DNA of 16,179 bases, taken from NCBI GenBank assembly GCA_018384055.1, contig JAHAZL010000054.1, positions 1 to 16,179 of the forward strand. Direction: 5' to 3'. This stretch comes from Treponema sp. (GTDB lineage Bacteria > Spirochaetota > Spirochaetia > Treponematales > Treponemataceae). Made by a program: the position numbers and the translations under genes. Within the stretch, counting starts at the first letter, position 1, and every line of letters starts with the position of its first letter. A model generated the notes under the pieces. It ran no database searches. It saw nothing but the letters and a program-made list of their open reading frames with translations, and had not been told where the DNA came from. This document shows positions 1 through 4,894 of this stretch, one piece after another.

Positions 1-120
1 GCACGCTGGTATCTTAAAATCCGTTCTTATATGGACTCAGCAAGAAAACATGGAGTAAACGCCTTTGAAGCTGTAAAACTTGCCTTTGCTGGAACCCCTG
101 CTTTATGCCTGGGATTTTAG
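1..120 (+). mobile_element. Transposase, C-terminal end (IS66-like), partial
   Basis: The reading frame that is open from the window edge to the TAG at 118-120 encodes 39 residues beginning ARWYLKIRSYMDSARKHGVN and ending in a short hydrophobic tail. From memory, the pattern IRSYxxxARKxGxNxFxAxxxAFxG is that of the C-terminus of IS66-type transposases. This is recognition of a short tail, so the family is tentative. The gene starts outside the window. The element probably ends near 135, where a TTAC (132-135) precedes sequence that reads as Rhs C-terminal module on the other strand. It truncates that module. Confidence 0.55.
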
Positions 121-135
121 GTGCTGAATAGTTAC

Positions 136-448
136 CTTTGGATTTAAAATCTCTTCTTGAAGCCCCTGCACTTGTTGCAAATCCTGAACTTGCTGCAGAG
201 CAAGGTCTTGGCATAGAAACAGGACCATTACTTAATACAACAGAATTATCATAATCCTGAAACTTGTTACCAGCTTTAAGGTTTCTATCCATGCCGTTCA
301 CTTCAAAAAAAAAATAACCAGTATCCGTTTTCACATATAAACCGACATGAGCCATTCCTCCGGCTCCTTCTTGATTTAATACAAATCCAGCTTCCCTACC
401 ATCCGGATACGTATACTTCACCGGATTGTTTCCTGCGTAGTGGTACAG
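136..448 (-). pseudogene. Orphan Rhs C-terminal module 1, truncated by transposon
   Basis: Read on the minus strand, the frame starts with the Rhs core end LYHYAGNNPVKYTYPDGRE, followed by about 85 residues of unique tail before it runs into transposon sequence near 135. There is no Rhs N-terminus and no convincing start; GTG at 421 is the first permitted codon, without a good ribosome site. A stop codon lies about 10 codons upstream of the core motif. The tail contains GGMAHVGLYVKTDTGYFF and FFEVNG. HVGLYV resembles the histidine strand of NlpC/P60-like or permuted papain-fold (YiiX/LRAT-type) enzymes, which would make it a cell-wall hydrolase or acyltransferase-type toxin. In permuted folds the catalytic cysteine comes after the histidine, so it would lie in the lost part. 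The enzyme assignment is inference; the Rhs origin is fairly secure. Confidence 0.65.
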
Positions 449-456
449 AACTTCCG

Positions 457-500
457 GCAGTTTTCGGGGGAATTTTGGTCAAATTTCAACCGAAAACTGC
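457..500. repeat. 44-nt imperfect palindrome at Rhs module 1 boundary
   Basis: Perfect 11-bp arms, GCAGTTTTCGG (457-467) and CCGAAAACTGC (490-500), enclose a 22-nt loop that itself contains a weak AT-rich palindrome. The left arm lies where recognisable Rhs core coding sequence begins (about 448), so it may mark a recombination junction. There is no T-run typical of an intrinsic terminator on either side. Confidence 0.7.
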
Positions 501-515
501 TCTATTCCTACAAAT
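488..515 (-). repeat. Inverted partial copy of the repeat (R3)
   Basis: The reverse complement of this stretch, TTTGTAGGAA followed a few bases later by AGTTTTC, matches the same blocks of R2 (TTGTAGGAA then AGAGTTTTC). It therefore lies head-to-head with R1 across the 505-530 hairpin. Confidence 0.45.
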
Positions 516-530
516 GCCAATTTGTGGGAG
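505..530. repeat. 11-bp hairpin with GCCA loop
   Basis: Positions 505-515 pair with 520-530 around a 4-nt loop (516-519). The core is ACAAAT/ATTTGT, and the stem extends outwards with two G-U pairs. It lies between two other inverted repeats (457-500 and 537-568) in the same intergenic block. Confidence 0.6.
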
Positions 531-559
531 GAAGAACTAGCGTTTCCAGACTGGGGTGA
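521..559 (+). repeat. Imperfect dispersed repeat R1
   Basis: This 39-nt stretch matches 1148-1185 (R2) in the same orientation at roughly 30 of 39 positions with one gap. Shared blocks include AACTAG and GGGGTGA. It sits directly downstream (minus sense) of the DUF2442 gene. Confidence 0.6.
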
Positions 560-568
560 AAACGCTAG
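537..568. repeat. 9-bp inverted repeat overlapping the DUF2442 stop
   Basis: CTAGCGTTT (537-545) and AAACGCTAG (560-568) are perfect inverted repeats around a 14-nt loop. The right arm contains the TAG stop of the DUF2442 gene. No U-tract follows on the minus strand, so it is not a classical terminator, though it could protect the mRNA 3' end or act as a recombination site. Confidence 0.65.
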
Positions 569-822
569 ATGCGGGGTATATCAGTGGATTCAACACTGTT
601 ATAATATAAGTCATCAGGACAAATATCCTGCCCGTCTGGCCATTCAATATTAAATCCGTTTGCTTTTACAGAAGAAAAATACGGTTTATCATGTAATTTT
701 CCAAACCAGGAACCTTTAATATAGGGAGTCACATCAAAGGATTTCTTTTCACCATTATCAAATTCAAGGAGCAGTTTGTAATTATCCTTGGGAATTGCTT
801 TTATTACTGTCGGTCTTAACAT
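565..822 (-). CDS. DUF2442 domain protein
   Basis: An 85-residue protein of the DUF2442 type. It opens with MLRPTVIKAIPKDNYKLLLE, continues with a FDNGEKKSFDVTPYI strand region and a WFGKL segment, and has a conserved-looking IEWPDGQDICPDDLYY block near the C-terminus (about residues 59-74). Length is normal for the family, with no signal peptide or membrane segment. A GGGGG run 5-6 nt before the ATG can serve as ribosome site. It is the last gene of a compact operon after a DUF4160 gene. From general knowledge, DUF4160 and DUF2442 genes often sit together as small mobile pairs and have been suspected of toxin-antitoxin behaviour, but I know of no established biochemical function. The stop codon lies inside a 9-bp inverted repeat. 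Confidence 0.8.
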   Translation of the reverse strand: MLRPTVIKAIPKDNYKLLLEFDNGEKKSFDVTPYIKGSWFGKLHDKPYFSSVKANGFNIEWPDGQDICPDDLYYNSVESTDIPRI

Positions 823-832
823 TCTTGCCCCC

Positions 833-895
833 TTATTTCAAAGGTTCAATTTTAAAGAACTGTTCTCCCTCTTCAAGGAGTTTCCAGTTTGCCAT
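833..895 (-). CDS. 20-codon ORF between DUF4160 and DUF2442
   Basis: ATG at 895 opens a 20-residue frame, MANWKLLEEGEQFFKIEPLK, ending in TAA at 835-833. The ATG is 3 nt after the DUF4160 stop, and AAGGA lies 7 nt upstream, so translation could be coupled. DUF2442 begins 10 nt further on. It could be a real micropeptide, the remnant of a longer gene, or a translational relay that carries ribosomes to the DUF2442 start. I recognise no family. Confidence 0.35.
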   Translation of the reverse strand: MANWKLLEEGEQFFKIEPLK

Positions 896-898
896 CAG

Positions 899-1099
899 TT
901 ATTCCTTATGAATTTCTATCCATGCTTCAACCAGCTTCTTTTTTGAAGACGAGATAGTTCCATCTATCTGTTCACCTTCCAGCGAAAAAACGGATTCATC
1001 ATCACCACAGATTACGTGAATAGGAGGAAGGTGATGCTTACCGCCTTTTTCACATTGCATTCGGATTATGATTCCATAAAACATTGATAACACTGGCAT
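899..1099 (-). CDS. DUF4160 domain protein
   Basis: A 66-residue protein with the DUF4160 pattern: an N-terminal MPVLSMFYGIIIRMQ segment, then KGGKHHLPPIHVICGDDE with the conserved HxPPxHV-type motif (about residues 22-28), and a C-terminal helix ending KKKLVEAWIEIHKE. Full length for the family. A strong AGGAGG lies 6 nt before the ATG, and an extended -10 promoter lies just upstream. It is first in a three-ORF unit with the 20-codon ORF and DUF2442. Function is unknown; a toxin-antitoxin-like role for the pair is a hypothesis from genomic habit, not from sequence chemistry. Confidence 0.8.
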   Translation of the reverse strand: MPVLSMFYGIIIRMQCEKGGKHHLPPIHVICGDDESVFSLEGEQIDGTISSSKKKLVEAWIEIHKE

Positions 1100-1117
1100 T
1101 TGTTTCCTCCTGGCCTT

Positions 1118-1125
1118 ATTATAGC
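1118..1125 (-). promoter_or_regulatory. Extended -10 promoter for the DUF4160 operon
   Basis: On the minus strand TGCTATAAT gives a perfect -10 (1123-1118) with a TGn extension. A weak TTATCA sits 18 bp further upstream. The predicted start is about 12 nt before the ATG, leaving just enough leader for the AGGAGG. Confidence 0.6.
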
Positions 1126-1147
1126 ACAGTTTTGGTTAACCTGATAA

Positions 1148-1185
1148 CTTGTAGGAACAAAAACTAGAGTTTTCAGAAGGGGTGA
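1148..1185 (+). repeat. Imperfect dispersed repeat R2
   Basis: Partner of R1 (521-559) in the same orientation. It lies between the Rhs module 2 stop and the DUF4160 promoter, so R2 and R1 bracket the DUF4160-DUF2442 unit. A G8 run (1187-1194) and a 12-bp palindrome, TATAACGTTATA (1204-1215), follow it. Confidence 0.6.
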
Positions 1186-1210
1186 TGGGGGGGGTAGTAA
1201 GAATATAACG

Positions 1211-1955
1211 TTATAGAGGTTTAATTATCCTAAAACCGATATAATCTGATTTGTATAATTCATTTTCAAACCCTACACTGCTAGAACGCAATGAAGAAAT
1301 ATTCTTTGAGTTCCAACTCCCTCCTTTATACATTGCAAACCACTCATTTCTCCAGCACCATTCACAGATATTTCCACTCATGTCATATAATCCGAATGGA
1401 TTAGGGCGAAAAGATGCGACCCGGGTTCTTCCTGATGAATTAAAATTTTCATATTTTGCAGTTATTTTTCTACCTGTATAATACGTTGTTCTGGTTTTTG
1501 CTGCATCAACAGTAGCAACACCAATACACCCGTAGGATAAACCGCCACCAGGGGCATGTAACCTAAGATTTCCTTGTGCAGGAGATGTTCCGTCAATCAA
1601 ATCATTACCTTGATTAGAATCTTTTGCTTCAAGCCTATAACCAATACTTGTTGGTGCCAAAATTTCATATTCACCAAGTGGAATAGGAAGACTGACACCA
1701 TCTTCAGCAACACCTCTTCCTCCAGAATATGCATTAACAGTAACAGACTCTCCTGTATCCCTATCCGTTAACGTAAGTTTTCCATGAGCAGTCCGACCAT
1801 CACTTGTTTTTTCATAACTTGTAACTTCAAATGTTACGTCTACCTCTCTTCCATCCGGGTCCGTATACTTAACCGGATTATTCCCCGCATAATGGTACAA
1901 ACTACCATCGATGTGATTGAATACAACTCCCTTACTAGGTAAATTATAAGAATCT
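1211..1955 (-). pseudogene. Orphan Rhs C-terminal module 2: L,D-transpeptidase-like domain fused to an FGE tail
   Basis: The frame is open from a TAA at 1958-1956 to the stop at 1213-1211. Its first residues, SYNLPSKGVVFNHIDGSLYH then YAGNNPVKYTDPDGRE, are the end of a Rhs core, but no Rhs gene precedes it. The first permitted start is TTG at 1900, without a good ribosome site, so it may be a silent cassette. Numbering from that TTG, residues 20-150 resemble a YkuD/DUF2778-type (Tlde1-like) L,D-transpeptidase: GVSLPIPLGEYEI, then LHAPGGGLSYGCIGV with candidate catalytic His115, Ser122 and Cys125. Such domains act on peptidoglycan. Residues about 158-229 instead match the end of FGE-sulfatase (SUMF1-type) domains: FGLYDMSGNICEW, KGGSW and GFRI. 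The joint is near 1440. The domain calls rest on motifs only. Confidence 0.7.
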
Positions 1956-2006
1956 TATTTTCCTTTCCGGTGCCAGCTTCTTTGCTCCACGAGAGCAATG
2001 CTGCAG

Positions 2007-2034
2007 AAAAAAAAAGAGACCCCGAAGGGTCCCT
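2007..2034 (-). terminator. Intrinsic terminator of lysS
   Basis: On the minus strand an 8-bp stem, AGGGACCC/GGGTCTCT (one G-U pair), closes a TTCG tetraloop and is followed by nine T. It begins about 6 nt after the lysS stop. Confidence 0.9.
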
Positions 2035-2040
2035 TCTTTA

Positions 2041-3669
2041 TCAGTATACGCTCAATATTTTTGCAAGTTTTTCTTTTCCAATGATCTTCATGAAGTTTGC
2101 GAGGCGTGGTCCCTGATCCTTACCGATAAGGGCGTGATAAAGGGCTGTAAACAATGCCTTTGATTCAAGGCCAAGTTCAGTTGCAATATCATACATTGCC
2201 TGCTGGCATTCCTTGTCAAGAGCGTAAGTACCAACCTTTGGAACAACTTCTTCGCGGACACGGATAACTGCCTTGAGCATATCGCCTGTAATGTCTTCGG
2301 CCTTTGACCCGTCCTTGCGGAGCTTGAAGCAGAAATCAGGAGCGCAGTCAGGAGCACTTTCGTTTACCCAGTACCATGCACACTTACAGCGACGGCGGAG
2401 GCATTCTTCCTGTTCTGACTTTACATCACCGAGGGAAGCGATTACTGCATCAACATCACCGTCATAAGTCTGAAGCAAAGTTGTCAAAAGTCTGAATGGA
2501 ACCTGATATGGCTGAACCTTCGGCATTCCGCTTTCAATCTGTGAAAGTTCATAGATTCTTTTTTCGCGGAGAATGATTGATTCCTTCTTTGCAGGATCCT
2601 TTTCCTTTGGTTCTTCAAGCCCCCATACGATGCGTTCTGTCTTGTCGTAAGCTTCATAAACAGTGACTACATCAAGGTCAAAGCTAATAGAGAATTCGTG
2701 GTCAACCTTGTTCTGTGCAAAGATGTAGCGGAGAACTTCAGGCTGGTAAACTTCAAGGGCATCAACAAGGGAAATGACCTTACCCTTTGAAGAGGACATC
2801 TTTCCAGGAACCCCCTTAAGCTTTACGAAGTCGTACTTCATTGTAACAGGTGCATCCCAGTTGTAGATTTTCTTTGAAACAAGTTTTGCAGTATCGTAAG
2901 ATCCACCCGGGGAAATGTGGTCCTTGCCACCAGGTTCAAAGCAAACCTTTTCTTCCGCCCATCTCATTGGCCAGTCTACGCGCCAGCCGAGCTTGATGCC
3001 GCCGAACTTGCGGATGTCTACTGTTTCTTCGCAGCCACATTCACATTTGTAGCTTACACCGTATTCTCCGTCGTAGCCTGTGATTTCCGTTGTGTCCTTG
3101 TTGCACTTGCCGCAGAAAATTGCTGTTGGCCAGTAAACGTCTTCCGGCTTCATCTTGTGGTCATCATCGCGATAATGGTTCAAACATTCCTTGATGAGCT
3201 CGCGGTTCTGAAGGGCATTCTTCATTCCTTCTGCATAGCGGTTTGCACGATAGCGCTGTGACTGATAAAGGAATTCAGGATGAATTCCTACGCGTGGAAG
3301 CTGATTTTCAATGTCAACCTCATGGTGGCGTGCATAGTTTTCGTCACGACCGAATGTATCTGGAACGGAAGTAATTGGATAGCGGAGATATTTTTCAAGT
3401 TCTTCAGGTTTTGGCATGTTGCCCGGAACCTTGCGGAATACATCGTAGTCATCCCATGAATAGATGAAGCGAACATTCTTGCCGCGATCACGCATAGCAC
3501 GAACAACAAGATCAACTGTAATGATTTCACGGAAGTTACCGATGTGAACAGTACCTGAAGGAGTAATACCTGATGCACAGGTATATGAATCAAGGTCTCC
3601 CTTTTCCTTAATGATTTTAGCAGCCTGCTGGTCAGCCCAGTGGCACAATTCCTTAACATCTCTAGACAT
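2041..3669 (-). CDS. lysS: Lysyl-tRNA synthetase, class I
   Basis: This 542-residue enzyme charges tRNA-Lys with lysine in the cytoplasm. It is the archaeal-type class I form, not the usual bacterial class II enzyme. The Rossmann signature HIGN is at residues 42-45, within GITPSGTVHIGN, and KMSSSKG is at 290-296. A likely zinc-binding insert has cysteines at 186, 189, 209, 211 and 213. The C-terminal part is helical and ends in GKEKLAKILSVY, as expected for the anticodon-binding cage. Class I LysRS is characteristic of archaea, spirochaetes and some alphaproteobacteria. No Shine-Dalgarno sequence precedes the ATG, but a TATAAT lies 10 nt upstream, so the mRNA may be almost leaderless. A strong terminator follows. 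Some read-through from the upstream carboxypeptidase gene is possible, since the gap is only 30 nt. Confidence 0.95.
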   Translation of the reverse strand: MSRDVKELCHWADQQAAKIIKEKGDLDSYTCASGITPSGTVHIGNFREIITVDLVVRAMRDRGKNVRFIYSWDDYDVFRKVPGNMPKPEELEKYLRYPITSVPDTFGRDENYARHHEVDIENQLPRVGIHPEFLYQSQRYRANRYAEGMKNALQNRELIKECLNHYRDDDHKMKPEDVYWPTAIFCGKCNKDTTEITGYDGEYGVSYKCECGCEETVDIRKFGGIKLGWRVDWPMRWAEEKVCFEPGGKDHISPGGSYDTAKLVSKKIYNWDAPVTMKYDFVKLKGVPGKMSSSKGKVISLVDALEVYQPEVLRYIFAQNKVDHEFSISFDLDVVTVYEAYDKTERIVWGLEEPKEKDPAKKESIILREKRIYELSQIESGMPKVQPYQVPFRLLTTLLQTYDGDVDAVIASLGDVKSEQEECLRRRCKCAWYWVNESAPDCAPDFCFKLRKDGSKAEDITGDMLKAVIRVREEVVPKVGTYALDKECQQAMYDIATELGLESKALFTALYHALIGKDQGPRLANFMKIIGKEKLAKILSVY

Positions 3670-3679
3670 AATGGGAGAT

Positions 3680-3708
3680 ATTATAATGAAAAGTAAAAAC
3701 TATTTCCA
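3680..3708 (-). promoter_or_regulatory. Candidate lysS promoter (near-leaderless)
   Basis: The minus strand has TATAAT at 3685-3680 and TGGAAA at 3708-3703 as a 4-of-6 match to -35, 17 bp apart. The -35 overlaps the last codons of the carboxypeptidase gene. A start 6-7 nt after the -10 would leave a leader of only about 3-5 nt before the lysS ATG. Confidence 0.5.
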
Positions 3709-4542
3709 CTCATTGAGGAATTCAAGCATGAACTGCTGAACATCACCGAACCATTTTTTCTGGAAGCGGCAGGCCTTTTTTCCAACATACCTGAAGTGCC
3801 AGCATTCCCAGCGATAGCCAGTAACATCTTCATAGCCTTTGGGAAAAGAAAGGGACCATCCGTAGTCTGCGGCATTTTTGTAAACCCACTGCCCCATTTC
3901 AGTCTTGTCAAAATCATCGCTGATGCTGCCGAAATCTACGGCTGTAGCAAGCTGATGCTGGCTTGTACCCGGACGGGCACTTTCCCTTTCTGCTTCCTCC
4001 AATCCATCAACTGAAACCCAGTAATTGAAAAGATTTTCCTGATACTGGTAGGAACGGTAAACGGAACTTACAAGGAGGGTTATTCCGTCTTTCTTGGAAG
4101 CAATGGCCATTTCCTTAAGGGCTTCATAGGCTTCAGGACGAATCTTCATGTTTTTTTTATTAAGGTTGAAGTAATCGTTGGCCTTAAGTTCAATGAGATC
4201 TTTAGGTTCATAAGTGCCTGAAACCTTATGGGTCTTGTCGATTAAAAAATAGAGGCTTTTGTCGTCTGTACGGAAAGTTTTTTCCTCAAGAAGAATTTCC
4301 GAAAGATCCGAAAGGAATTCATCCTGATTGGCAGAAATTCTTGAACAGCACTCGGAAGCCCTTGGGTTCATTTTTGAAAGAACCTCTGCAAGTTTTAAGC
4401 CATCGGGATTCTGAACCGGATTTACTTCATGACTTTTTGCAGGCTTTGATTCAGCATAGGCTTTTTTTGCACAGCCACCAAAAACAAAACAAAAGCCGCA
4501 GAGCCCTAAAAGCAATGCGGTATTTTTCATGATGCTATGCAT
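3700..4542 (-). CDS. D-alanyl-D-alanine carboxypeptidase lipoprotein, VanY/M15B family
   Basis: A zinc peptidase that trims the terminal D-Ala from peptidoglycan stem peptides in the periplasm. I place the start at ATG 4542, because TGAGG lies 6 nt upstream; this overlaps the STAS stop by 8 nt and suggests translational coupling. ATG 4530 is a possible alternative. With the 4542 start, a hydrophobic signal leads to the lipobox FGGC with Cys24, so it is probably membrane-anchored. M15 motifs are present: SSVYRSYQYQ, then SARPGTSQHQLATAVDFG with zinc ligands His196 and Asp203, and WECWHFRYVG with Glu246 and His249. The catalytic set looks intact in 280 residues. Residues 30-130 are an unassigned N-terminal region. 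Its place at the end of a phosphatase-STAS operon suggests it is expressed with that signalling unit. Confidence 0.88.
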   Translation of the reverse strand: MHSIMKNTALLLGLCGFCFVFGGCAKKAYAESKPAKSHEVNPVQNPDGLKLAEVLSKMNPRASECCSRISANQDEFLSDLSEILLEEKTFRTDDKSLYFLIDKTHKVSGTYEPKDLIELKANDYFNLNKKNMKIRPEAYEALKEMAIASKKDGITLLVSSVYRSYQYQENLFNYWVSVDGLEEAERESARPGTSQHQLATAVDFGSISDDFDKTEMGQWVYKNAADYGWSLSFPKGYEDVTGYRWECWHFRYVGKKACRFQKKWFGDVQQFMLEFLNEWK

Positions 4543-4867
4543 CTGCAACCTCAGTTACTGAATGGATTACATGGAACACATCAATAAAGCCTGTTTTAAC
4601 AAGGGCAATTCTTGCAGGTTCCGAAGGGTTCATGATGAAAAGCTTCGTACCATAGTCTTCACCATCGTTGTGGCCAGCAATAACGATTCCGACACCAGTA
4701 GAATCAATTGCCTGAACCTGTTCCATATCAAGAACGACATTGGAATCGATAATGTATTGGAAAACCTTCTGCTGAAGTTCAACACAAGTGTTGGAATTCA
4801 TGGTTCCAGAAAGTTCAAGAAGCATATAGTTTACGCCGACTTTTTCACGTATTGTTAACTGATCCAT
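4535..4867 (-). CDS. STAS-domain anti-sigma factor antagonist
   Basis: A 110-residue single STAS domain of the SpoIIAA/RsbV type. The signature NVVLDMEQVQAIDSTGVGIV (about residues 49-68) carries the DSTGVG loop, whose serine or threonine is normally phosphorylated by an anti-sigma kinase and released by a PP2C-type phosphatase. Unphosphorylated STAS proteins bind the kinase/anti-sigma factor and free the sigma factor or another target. AGGAGG precedes the ATG by 10 nt. It lies 27 nt after the degenerate phosphatase gene and overlaps the carboxypeptidase gene. No RsbW-like kinase is in this window, so the partner must be encoded elsewhere. Confidence 0.9.
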   Translation of the reverse strand: MDQLTIREKVGVNYMLLELSGTMNSNTCVELQQKVFQYIIDSNVVLDMEQVQAIDSTGVGIVIAGHNDGEDYGTKLFIMNPSEPARIALVKTGFIDVFHVIHSVTEVADA

Positions 4868-4894
4868 TTAGCGTTTACCTCCTATTCAAATTGC

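Noticed and set aside
457..568. Classical integron attC sites
   Set aside because: The stems contain GTT/AAC triplets but do not fit the RYYYAAC and GTTRRRY core sites, and no integrase gene is in the window. The cassette idea is kept only as a hypothesis.
1187..1194. G8 run as a phase-variation tract
   Set aside because: It lies downstream of one gene and well upstream of the next promoter, not in a reading frame or a promoter spacer, so no switching effect is apparent.
1251..1771. Open frames on the + strand opposite the second Rhs tail
   Set aside because: The minus-strand frame carries clear Rhs, transpeptidase-like and FGE motifs; the + frames are low-complexity shadows without ribosome sites.
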